From NCBI GenBank assembly GCA_020631735.1, contig CM036231.1, positions 3,995,831 to 4,059,830 of the forward strand: 64,000 nucleotides of DNA, in the 5' to 3' direction. The position numbers were made by a program, and so were the translations under genes. Source of the stretch: Saccharum officinarum (lineage: Eukaryota > Streptophyta > Magnoliopsida > Poales > Poaceae). This document shows, in pieces, positions 31,557 to 41,474 of this stretch. The notes beneath the pieces were generated by a model, which searched no databases, had not been told where the DNA came from, and saw only the letters and a list, made by a program, of their open reading frames with translations. Positions within the stretch are counted from its first letter, which is position 1. Each line of letters begins with the position of its first letter.

Positions 31557-32756
31557 GTGTGCTTTGACTGACGGGAAGCATTGCTCTCTCGCTGATCCAG
31601 TCGAACAAACAGGTACCGGTTAACTCTGCCATAGCCCATAGGGCATGTTAAGATCAGAATACTACACATCATAATACTCAGCACATCTTTTTGTCAGTTC
31701 ACTTCGGACCTTTCTTACTAGATGTCTTATTGTCCTCTTTTACCAATGACAGATGAAACAAATAGCTGAATCTTGCATATTGATGAGGATCTGTTGAATA
31801 TTATGAATAGTTTGCAATCCATTTGGGGGCAGAGTTTTAGTTTCCAGTTTTCTCTGTGGAGTGTCACTAAATTCCTCTCATCAAGTCTATTTCCAATGTT
31901 TTTTCCGTTACAGTTATTATCTGCGTGAAATGACTCTTTGTTTAGTGGTATTTAGTTTATTTAACTTCTTTCTTATCAACCTCATCGGGAGATTGTTGGT
32001 TTAACCTATATTCAGCTTCAATGGCATTCAGCAGAGATCACAATGACAATTTAGTGATATAAGAGTATGTGGATTGTACATGTAGAGAATTCTTCAGGAA
32101 TGTGTAGCCAGGGATCATGACATATGGTCACAGGCTAGCCTTCTAGGGACCTCAAAAACCAATATATAAGCATGTAGATGTAGTAGTATTATTTGTTTTG
32201 GTTCCAGCAAATGGTCTACAATTAAATTTGTCTTGTATATTTAAATAAACTTCTACATATTGGTTACCTTAATGTAAAATTATGTCAAAATTTGTAGGGT
32301 CACCATTGCTTGTTAGTACTTGATAGGTATGGGAAGGAGGTGTTTAAGGAACTCTCCCTGTTGCAGGCCTCAGCTTCATTCCATTCCAGACATTAGGTTT
32401 TGTTCCAAAAATTCCAAAAGAATGATATTAAATCTTTCCTTTGCTGATATTTTGAACTATATATGGCAGCTTGGTTTCTGAACTCAGGACATCACGGTTG
32501 AGCTTTGCACCTTTTATGGCAGCTTGGTTTCTGAAATCGACTAGCTGTAACCTGGACATCAAACTTTTTTTTTTGAACCTGACATCAAACTTTTTCAGGT
32601 TCCCTTTTGCAGGGGGTATTCAGCAGCTTACTTGCGATAGCAAGCTTTCCTATGCCTCATTTTTAGCTCCGGGTGATTCCTTAGAAGTGCAAAATACGCC
32701 ATTCATTCAGTTCATCGAGTCACGTGATGTCGAACTCCAGCTGCTAGGAAGGTCAT
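31557..32756. other. Unique spacer between the duplicated copies
   Basis: AT-rich. A short frame at 32471-32785 has no recognisable domain. No gene seen. Confidence 0.4.
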
Positions 32757-33656
32757 CTGACGGGCCTGCTGGCCTTCTGCCCTGAGAAGAGGCTCAAAGC
32801 TGCGGAAGCGCTTGAGCATCCGTGGAGTCACCCCGGATACATGACATTGTTTAGTTATTAGATCGCTAGTAGCTGTTTCTTGATGTAGGATTGTAGTACC
32901 ACAGGGATTATTTCATTGCATTGTAGCGGCTTAGCTGATTCATGTAATGTTATGAAGCAACCAAATTCATTGTTGCTTCCTTGCCATTTATTTGTTGTTT
33001 GACCAATCTTTGTAGCGGGAGTTGATCAGTGTAATATTTGTTCAATGTAATAGAATGTCGACTTTGTTTTAGGGCGTGTTTCAAGGGCTGTAAAGTTTTC
33101 AGAAATACTGTAGCACATGTGTAACTATAATAATTAGTGTCCAATCATGAACTAATTAGGTTTAAAAGATTCGTCTCGCAAAATATATGCAATTAGTTAT
33201 TTTTTATCTATATTTAATGGTTCTGGCATATCTCCAAACATTCGACGGAATAGGGTGTAAAGTTTTTTAGGTGGGAACTAAACACCCCTAGCTTATCTAT
33301 TCCCATTACGGGATCTACAAATGCCAGTGGCTCAGGAAGTTGCAGCTCTTGTCAGGAAGTAGTAGATTCTAGCCTTGAGGAAATGCTCTGACACAGCTTC
33401 ACCTCAATTGCCAACGGTAAAGCTAAAGGTATGAAAATTGTGAGTTACTATTCCTTATCGTTTATTCTTTTCTGGCCTTTAAGTGCATCTGCTGTTTGAG
33501 TTACAGGTCTGAATCATCTGAATGGTGTTGTGCCCCCATTGATCCACAGGGATGGCGTGTATGATTTTCGATTGGAACGGGTCACGGAGAAGAAGATGCG
33601 ATGCGATAGACCCTCGTCCAGGTTACTACTACTCCGTAGTTACTACAGAGCTGGGC
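32757..33656. repeat. Duplicated segment, copy 2, with MITE insertion
   Basis: Second copy of the kinase 3' end and flank. The coding portion is degraded (ccctgagaagaggctcaaag, and loss of the FKNFKS segment). It differs from copy 1 mainly by a 220-bp MITE at 33071-33293. Confidence 0.9.
33071..33293. mobile_element. MITE inserted in duplicated copy 2
   Basis: GGGCGTGTTTCAAGG at the left and the inverse end gggaactaaacacccc at the right, with interior taggtttaaaagattcgtct. Copy 1 of the duplication (near 31170) lacks it, giving a natural empty site. A 'ta' follows on both sides. Confidence 0.8.
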
Positions 33657-34078
33657 CTCCATTGATCCACATGTAGCGGTTTACCATCTTTTCTTTCACA
33701 CAAGTCCACATGTTGATCTCATGCCTTCCCCAATGCTCCACGGTGGCCGGTGGTCTTGTCAGTCCAGCTAGGTTCGGATGCCGTGAACTTAAAATTAGAA
33801 TACTGTTCTTCTATAATATGAATATTTTTCTTACAAAATGGAACATTATTTTTTAAACTTAGAACATCGTCTCTCCTCAATAAAAAAATGTTCTATTTTT
33901 ATAAGATAAATGTTCGTTAATAAAAATCTATCTAAATATATCCATGTGGGATCTTGTTTTGAAGGATTTATTGAAAAAAAATCTGATGGTGCAATCGAAA
34001 TTTAATTTAGATATTTTGTTTAGCAGTTATGTTTTTTAGTTTGTTCATGTGTAAGCTGAGAGAGAGGTGGGTGAGGTT
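33657..34078. other. No gene; contains dispersed repeat at 33930-34045
   Basis: 33688-33724 matches 54745-54779 (aagtccacatgttgatctca core). 33880-33920 (agataaatgttcgttaa) recurs at 36311-36327. 33930-34045 is the partner of 26396-26530. Confidence 0.5.
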
Positions 34079-34983
34079 GAGCATCTCCCAGAGTTTCTAA
34101 AACACTCTCCTAATCTATCATTTTTAGCAAAATTACGAAAAAACGCATCTCCAACAGTTTCTAATCTCAGCTCCTAATCTCTTGGGACTTAGAAAAAAAA
34201 GCCCCTCTACGCGTAAAGATCCGCGCCCTCACGGTCGCGCGGAGAAACACTTTCCCCGTCGTTCCCCTTCGCGCCGTGGTCATGGCCGTCGCTGGCTGTC
34301 TCTACGGCCACCGCAGGGGCCGCGTCGTGCTGGCCGCAGTGCCTGCCGAGCCTTGTCGTCGAGCTCGCGCTCCAGACGCACGTGCTTCTCCGCGAGCTCG
34401 GCAATCTGGCCGGCGCTCGCATCGTCCCGGAGACTGAGCACTGCACGGTGTCGGAGGCCGCCACCACCCGCGATGGAGGAGGGGCACGGGCTAATCGCGG
34501 AGGCCGCGCGTCGCCCGAGCCATCTTCCGCCACCCACGCGCCCGCCGTCGCGAAGGGGTCACAGGACCACGCCGACGACGACGCGCTGGTGCTGCTTCCG
34601 TGAGATGGTCACCGCGGCGGGCGGCTACTGCCTCTCTGTCTCTCTGTGCCTTTCCTGCCCATGACCATGTCCTGTGATTTCTCTCTGCTGCTTCTTTTAA
34701 TGGTGGGCGGCTAGCAGCCGGCTACTGCCTACTGTCGTTCTGCCATGGACGAATGGGCCGCATCCGCTGCGGCCATGGAGCTCTAGAGCAAGTACTCGCG
34801 CACAAGGAAAGGAGAGAAATCTGTGAGACCAAATATTGAGTGGGACCAAGTTGTAGATGTTTTAGAAGTGATTTATTGAAAACTATTGGAGATAGTCTAA
34901 TTTAGTGCTCTTAATACTTATTTTACGACTCGGAAAACTCCTTGATTTTGAGATGGAATTCTCGAAAACTCTTGGAGATGCTC
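34079..34983. mobile_element. Element with 'GAGCATCTCC' terminal inverted repeats and GC-rich captured DNA
   Basis: Left end gagcatctcccagagtttc (34079-34097) is matched in reverse by aaaactcttggagatgctc (34965-34983). A second inner pair (catctccaacagtttctaat at 34146-34165 and attgaaaactattggagata at 34874-34893) extends the symmetry to about 110 bp each side. The ends are AT-rich and the 500-bp centre is sharply GC-rich. It has coding-like frames, e.g. minus-strand QIAELAEKHVRLERELDD (near 34370-34425). This is the layout of a MITE-like element that has picked up host gene sequence. The source gene is not recognised. Confidence 0.55.
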
Positions 34984-35166
34984 TTATTTGTTCAGAGAAT
35001 CGCGCGTGCTTCCTTCCCACTTCTATTATTCGCGCGCGCTCCTGACCGGCGCCAATTGGGCGGTAAGCTATCAGCCCATTGGGTGGAGACTGGAGACTAT
35101 CCTCCACCCATCCGACACTAGCAGCCCCCCCGGGATTCCGTCGACGTCCAGGTGACTTAGGTACGT
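34984..35166. other. No gene recognised
   Basis: Short mixed-composition stretch between the inverted-repeat element and the pyrimidine tract. Confidence 0.4.
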
Positions 35167-35800
35167 AAGCTTTCTTTTCTTTTTTTATTTTTTCCTCTTT
35201 CTTTTTTTCCTTTCTACTATTTCTTTTTTCTTTTTATTTCTCTTTTATTGTTTTTTCTGTTCTATCGTTCTTGTCATCTTTTATTCTTTTTTATTTTTCT
35301 TTCTTTTCAACTTTTATACCTTTTTTATTTTTCTTTTCTTTCTTCTATTTCCTTTTCTTTCCTTTCTTTTTCATTTTTCTTTTTCGGTGGTCTTTTATTA
35401 TTCTTTTTACTTCCTTTTCTATTTTCTTTTTTACTGTATGTTTTTCTTTTCTTTTTCTTCTTCCCTTTCATTCATTTGTTTTCCTTTACTTTTTTTCCTT
35501 TTTCGCGGACTTTTGTCGTTCTTTTTATTTTCTTTATTCTTTTACTTTACTCTATTAATTATATTTCCTTTTTATTTTTATTTTTCTTTTTAGTTTCTTT
35601 TCCTTCCTTCTATTTAGTTTTTTCTTTTTTTCTTTTTTCTTTTCTAATATTTTTATTTTTTAACATTTATACATTTTTTATTTCTTCTTTTTATAGAATT
35701 AATACTTTTGTTTATTTCATTTTCTATTTTTGTATTTTTTTTATTTTCCTTTCTTTTCTTCTATTTATAATTTTACATTTTACTTTTTTTATTTACAGGT
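35167..35800. repeat. 630-bp pyrimidine-rich tract (TTTTC/TTTTTA type)
   Basis: Nearly pure T and C with some A on the plus strand, built from ttttc, tttta and ccttt words. The continuous 215-residue Phe/Leu/Ser frame it creates is a composition artefact. Confidence 0.9.
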
Positions 35801-36325
35801 ACACGCGATGTTCATGTAGTATACATATAATGTTCTATGATGTATTTTTTTATGTCCGCGAGTTGAAATGTAATGTTCTACGGTGTATTTTGTAATGCTC
35901 AGTAAACATACGTGGATGTTTTAGGATATACTTTGTGATGTTCGGTGCATTTTTTTCTTCTTTTTATTTGACTCTAATTAATTACTTCCCTAATTTTATT
36001 ATTTTGTTTTACGTTTTCATGATATTTGTGATGTTCACGTAGTACACATGATATATTTAGTGATGTTCATGTTGTCTTAATGTGATGTTCTACGATGTAT
36101 TTATGATGTTTACGCATTTTTTCTTCTTTTTATTTGACTATAATCAATTACTTCATTAATTTTATTTTTATTTATTTTTTGTTTTTTAAATTTCATGATA
36201 TATATAATGTTCGCGTAGTATACATATGATGTTTTATGCTGTTTTCTACGATGTTCGTATAGTGTTAATATGATATTCAACGATTATGTTTAAATACATA
36301 TTAATCACAAGATAAATGTTCGTTA
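35801..36325. repeat. Degenerate repeats containing 'gatgttc'
   Basis: A unit of about 170 bp (ttcttctttttatttgact ... tttcatgatat) occurs at about 35955 and 36122. Between and around these copies are many gatgttc(a/t)cgtagtacacat-like phrases. It may be the subterminal region of a large transposon that also includes 33840-33930, which shares agataaatgttcgttaa. Confidence 0.55.
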
Positions 36326-36329
36326 AAAA

Positions 36330-36672
36330 TTTTTATCGAGGTTGGAGCACATGGACTCCGACGTGAGCACGACCCTGTGGCTCGCCAGACAGCACGACGT
36401 TGTCCTTCCATGGGTGAGGAGCTCCGCCGACACGTCCGAGCAGTCCAGCCCAGCGCTGCCGATGACGCCCTCCCGCAGGCACTGCACCAGCTCCGGCTCG
36501 CCGACCAGGCCGCCGCGGCCGACGTTGACGAGCACGCCGCCCCTGCCCAGCGCCTCCATCACCCCCGGTCCACCACGTGCGGCGTATCCTCCGTCAGCGC
36601 GCACGACAGCACCAGCACGTCGCTGGCCACGCCGAGGGCGTGCGCCGTGGGGAAGAAGACGTCTGCACGTGT
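36330..36672 (-). pseudogene. D-2-hydroxyacid dehydrogenase fragment (hydroxyphenylpyruvate/glyoxylate reductase-like)
   Basis: The minus strand reads VASDVLVLSCALTEDTPHVV, then after a one-base loss (about 36560) VMEALGRGGVLVNVGRGGLV, EPELVQCLREGVIGSAGLD, then ASHRVVLTSESM. These are the NAD-binding and catalytic-domain phrases of plant HPPR/GRHPR enzymes (..VDVLVVACALTxETRH.. VxNxGRG.. GAGLDVFExEP.. HRAVxTPES). The DVFENEP region is corrupted (GLDCSDVSAELL) and both ends are missing. A gene fragment, probably carried here by transposition. Confidence 0.75.
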
Positions 36673-36880
36673 TGACAGTTGCCCGCTCGGAGTCGGAGAC
36701 GGCGACATCGACGGACCCACCACACCAGCGAATCCTAAGCTAAGCGAGCATGCGATGCCAGAGTAATTGCTGTGGCGTCCGACGATCGAATGGCAGAGCA
36801 GCCGCTGCCGCTGCATATATCTGAGCGGCGTTGTACGGTACAGTGCAGCATCTAGTGGCAGTGGCATTGGAGTGGTCGAG

Positions 36881-38562
36881 ATGAGCGGCAGTGGCATGGG
36901 AGTGGTCCTCGCTGCGCTCGCTGCGGCGTTGGTCCCGTTGCTGTGGGCGGCGCTGGTGCGCCAGGTGTGGCGGCCGTACGCCGTGGCACGGGCGTTCGGG
37001 CGGCAGGGCGTCCGGGGCCCGCCGTACCGCTTCTACGTGGGCAACAACCGGGAAGCGAGGGCGATGGTGGCGGCGGCGAGCGGCGAGGCGCTGGAGCGGA
37101 ACTCCAACGACATCGTCCGCCGTGTGATGCCGCACGTGTGGGCGTGGGCGTCGCTCTACGGCAAGGTGTTCCTGTCGTGGACCGGCTCGACGCCGAGGCT
37201 GTGGGCGGGTGACCTCGACATGGCGAAGCGGATCCTCTCCGACAAGGCCGGGCCGTACGTGAAGCCGGACCAGGGACCCGCCTTGCTGGCGCTCTTGGGC
37301 ATGGGCCTGGTCTTCACCGAGGGCGACGACTGGGCGCGCCACCGCCGCGTCGTGCACCCGGCGTTCGCCATGGACAGGCTCAAGTCGATGACGGCGGCGA
37401 TGGCGGCGTGCGCGGCCGAGGTGATCGGGGACTGGGAGGCGCGCGTCGCGGCGTCGGCGAGCGGGGAGGCGACGGTGGAGGTCGGCCAGTGGTTCACGGA
37501 GCTCACCGCCGACGTCATCTCGCACACCGCGATCGGCAGCAGCTACCGGCAGGGGAAAGAGGTGTTCCTGGCGCAGCAGGAGCTCCAGCTCATGGTCTTC
37601 GCCTCCATCAACAACGTCGTCGTGCGCGTCCCGGGCATGGATGACGTGCCGACCAAGGCCAACGTGCGCCGGTGGCAGCTCGAGCGCACCGTGCGGGGCA
37701 CGCTCACGGCCATCATCGACGAGCGCCTGGCCTCGGCTAAGGAATCCAAGGGCTACGGTAACGACCTGCTCGGCCTCATGTTGAAGGCCAACGCCGGCGA
37801 CGACAACGGCAAGACGCAGCAGGTCATGAGCATGGACGAGATCATCGACGAGTGCAAAACGTTCTTCTTCGCCGGCCACGACACGACCGCGCACCTCCTG
37901 ACCTGGACCATGTTCCTCCTCGGCACCCACCCTGAGTGGCAGCAGCGGCTCAGGGAGGAGGTGCTCCGCGAGTGCGGCGGCGCCGAGGTGCCCCTCAACG
38001 CCGACGCCCTCAACAAGCTCAAGCTGGTAAGTAATTATAATTAAATTAAAGCCCTGATCGGCCCTCCATGAACGAGAAGTACAAGACAACTGTGATTAAA
38101 CCGACGGTGCCGTGGTCGTGGTTAATTAATTTGCAGGTGACGATGGTGCTGTACGAGACGCTCCGGCTGTACGGCCCGGTCAACATTATCGACAGGAAGG
38201 CGACGGCGGACGTGGACCTCTGCGGCGTAAAGGTGCTCCCGTTCCCGATGCTCCACCGAGACGAGGAGGTGTGGGGCGCGGACGCCGGCGAGTTCGACCC
38301 GCTCCGGTTTCGGGATGGCGTGGGTAGGCCGGCGGCGCACCCGAACGCGCTGCTGGCCTTCTCCTTGGGCCCGCGGTCGTGCATCGGGCAGGACTTCGCG
38401 ATGCTGGAGGCCAAGGTGACGCTGGCGCTCATCCTGCGGCAGTTCGCCTTCGAGGTGGCGCCGGAGTACGTGCACGCGCCGGCCGCCTTCCTGACTCTGC
38501 AGCCATCGAAAGGGCTCCCCGTCGTGCTCAGGCTCTTGGATCCGCACACTTTGGCCAGTTGA
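36881..38562 (+). CDS. Cytochrome P450, CYP72 clan (CYP709-like)
   Basis: Two exons, 36881-38026 and 38137-38562, joined in phase 0 (CTG|GTAAGT ... TTTGCAG|GTG), give 523 residues. The product is an ER-anchored haem monooxygenase; substrate unknown. Seen: N-terminal membrane anchor (VVLAALAAALVPLLWAALV, residues 8-26) with a proline-containing hinge (VRGPPYRF, 44-51), I-helix oxygen-binding AGHDTT (331-336), K-helix ETLR (389-392), FDPLRF, and haem loop FSLGPRSCIG (457-466, Cys464). The ATG at 36881 is chosen because it begins the membrane anchor; an upstream in-frame stretch is a near-duplicate of 'ggcagtggcat(t/g)ggagtggtc'. Oddity: after VDLCGVKV the chain goes straight to LPFPMLHRDEEVWG, whereas relatives have about eight more residues (PKGTLL-type), an in-frame deletion. 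Otherwise intact. Close relatives, by memory of motif phrases, are CYP709 proteins. Confidence 0.88.
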
Positions 38563-41156
38563 AACATGTTGCAGTCCTATATATTGGCGTCCATCTCCAG
38601 TTTGACGATAGTAGTTTGCTGTGATTCCTCGTGCCAGTGTCAGTGTCACCTTCTTTTCTGTCTTCTTCTCTCTTATCTCCAGCAGGCGTCGACCTGGTGG
38701 GGAGTTCGGTCCCCCACAGCGAGCGAGCGACGACTTAAGCGGTCCGGTCCCCTAGCGGTAGATCTAAAAAAAAATACTCCTCTTTCTCATGTCAAATCCA
38801 ATCAAATGTTAGTATGCATGATTTTCTTAAAAATGTTTCCGTAACTTTTATTTGGAAATTGTTTGTGGCTGATTTTGTGCAAACGAAATTTTTAAGGAAC
38901 TTTGGCCATAACTCTTTGTTTCAACAAATTGTACCAGAAAGTTTTGCGTGCACAACTTATGTTCACAAATTATGCCCTGTTTTCACAAGTATATGAATAC
39001 TAGCAAAATATGCCCGCTCGTTGTAACAGAACATACAACTTGCATCCTTTTATATACCAATATGTTTCCTTTATATTCCAATATATTTTGAAATTAGATT
39101 ATATATCGTTATTAGGCACGCGCTATTCTAACTCACTAAGCACGAGGCCGTGAGTTGGGGTCACGGATTTGACAATAAACCAATTAAGACTCTTATGAAA
39201 TTCATTGTCTCTTACTCTTAGTAAAATCGACCATAACTCTTATTCTCGGGGGGAGTGGAGTACCCGATATACCGAAAGAGAGTGTGAGGGACAGAAATCT
39301 TGATGAACCCGTAGATATACAATTTGTTGGGCAGCGTCCACACCAATGATAAGGAGCTATGCTATTACTGCTCTAACTCGTTTGGCTACCAGAGGTTTAG
39401 ATATATTTGTTTCTTAATTGGATTATGCAAACACTTTGTATTCGAGCATTTTTTGAATCAGATTCCATTCCATGCGTGAATATGCTACTTAACTTATACC
39501 TCGCCGCTCTGCCACTGCAGTGCCGGCGTCATCGGTGGCGGAGGGAGGGGGGCGGGGGGCCATCTGCATGGTATATTTAGTCCCTCTTTAGAGCAACCTC
39601 AGGAGAGTAGTCATTTATGCCGTGAAATGCTATTTTAGGTACTTTTGGAAGCATCATGGCTCCAACAGCTATTCTATCGTGTTTTCCAAAATAACAAATC
39701 ATCCATCTCGCACTTCTCGCTGGGTAAAAATAGCAAGCCGTGAAGGCTAGCCATCTGCATGGTGGTGTGCAAGAAAATGGCAGGATTACAGGAAATAGGG
39801 ATGCGAACCAATCTCAGCATCAGCTTTGAAAAAATAGATAATGAGAATTTTAGAAAGTCTGTTGCAAGCGTCGCTGCCGCTGTTCATCTTCTTCGACTCT
39901 TCGGCTTCGCGTTGCGCGAGTCGGCGTCCGGCATCTCTGCGCTGCGCCTCCGCCCACTCGCCCATGCGCCTGTTCGGCCCTGCAAGCCTACTGACCTGCC
40001 GACCTGCCGCTGCTCAGCTGTTGCTTGCCGCATTGCACAGCGCGACTGTTATCTAATCGCACAATCAATCTGGTAAGGTGCGACTCCTACTCGGTCTGTC
40101 TCCTTATTATTTTAGTATTGTTGGTCTGGCCGATTATCTAATCAATAACCACTATCTAAATTCCCTTTATGATTTTAGATAATACGAAGAGAAAGATCAT
40201 TCATAGTAATAATTTTTATTAAAGCCTACTATCTAATCAATAACCATTATCTAAATTTATCATGTCCACCATAGGATAATATTGTTTGGTAATTTATATA
40301 TATTGATAAGGAATTGGCTACATCAACTAGTACTGATGATAGTATTAAAGCCTATGATCTTGCTGCTAGTCGTAGAGCTGATCGCATGATCCATGGTTAT
40401 CGGTTTTTACTTTGTCCATTGCCCCTGCACCCCCCCCATATACTCAAATCTTGGCTCTGCCCCTGGGCGAGAGTTCAAGGTGTCTGAAGGAGGCGGGGCA
40501 GGCGTAAGCGCCTGTTGCTCTGCTCAACGGACTTTCGGCCTCCTCCATGTCATAGGGTAGGAGCAGCCGCATCACGCCGGTGTCAGTAGCGTCCAAGGGC
40601 ACCATTGGTATCCTTTTTGCTTTTTGTGCATTTTCTCACAGCAAGAGGGTGTGCATAAGTGCTATTGTAAATATGGCACAAAATAAAATAAATTTGATTG
40701 CAAGATGGTATTTCAGTTATTTTTGTACGGCGCTCAACGTGCCAAGTGTCTAGCCGCCGTTTATTTTCGATGCATGTGCTCCACAAGCCTAAGTCAATTG
40801 GCTTCTATGGTTTAAGATATAATAAAGAATGAACTACCCTTAATAATCGGAATGTCAATTGCTCGATTATTTTTGTCCTATCGCAACAATGTTACATTGA
40901 GTTTTGATTTTGTGCAAAGTTAAAGTTGGGTTCCAATTAAAATAAGTTTCTTCTATTTTAGTCGACTACTTAGCTTAGGTGTCAAAATCGGCTTTGGTAA
41001 ATAGTTGCTAACACCGAGGGATGGCCATTTTGTCCAATCTCTGCTTCGTGGTTACCACTTAGCAAGAGTAAAAGTTGCAAACGATTTCTAAAATAACAAG
41101 AATCTCATGAGTTGGATCATGTGCATTAGCTGATAACATCAAACATATAAAATAAT
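38563..41156. other. No gene recognised
   Basis: 38563-38990 is the 3' flank of the P450. 39000-39560 is AT-rich with a degenerate tRNA-like phrase near 39106-39170. 39760-40076 contains an open frame without a domain. 40090-40420 contains two copies of 'ctatctaatcaataacca(c/t)tatctaaatt' (about 40133 and 40228). It looks like old transposon DNA. Confidence 0.35.
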
Positions 41157-41300
41157 GGTCCTGTTTGGATCCAAGGACTAGAGCTAGTTTGAGCCAAACT
41201 ATCCCAAAAGTATCCAAATAAGAGGGCTATAGCTAGTTTTTTTTGCAACTAGCCCACCCAAAAAAACTATCCCCAAAAGGGTGATTATTTAGCCTAGTTT
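41157..41300. mobile_element. Remnant of a 'GGTCCTGTTTGGATCC' MITE
   Basis: Starts ggtcctgtttggatccaag, and the interior (agctagtttgagccaaacta) is typical of a common grass MITE. The right end is not found. Confidence 0.4.
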
Positions 41301-41474
41301 TGATGGGGCTCATAGAAAAGTGTATTTTTCTTATCCTTGAGCCGCACCTGATCCATCCCCATCACACCCCAGCCGCACCCGCGCGAGAAAGTGCGCCGCG
41401 CCGCCGGCGGCCCTAGCGGGCGAATCCAGACGCGCCGCGGGCCACCTCTCCGCCGTCCATCTCCCTCGAGCAGC

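Noticed and set aside
35248..35895. 215-residue Phe/Leu/Ser 'membrane protein' frame
   Set aside because: Created by a simple pyrimidine tract; no codon structure or relatives expected.
36740..38089. 449-residue antisense frame over the P450
   Set aside because: No domain; antisense shadow of a GC-rich exon.
39106..39170. Degenerate tRNA-like phrase 'gaggccgtgagttggggtca'
   Set aside because: No D-arm or acceptor stem; probably an old tRNA-derived SINE piece at best.
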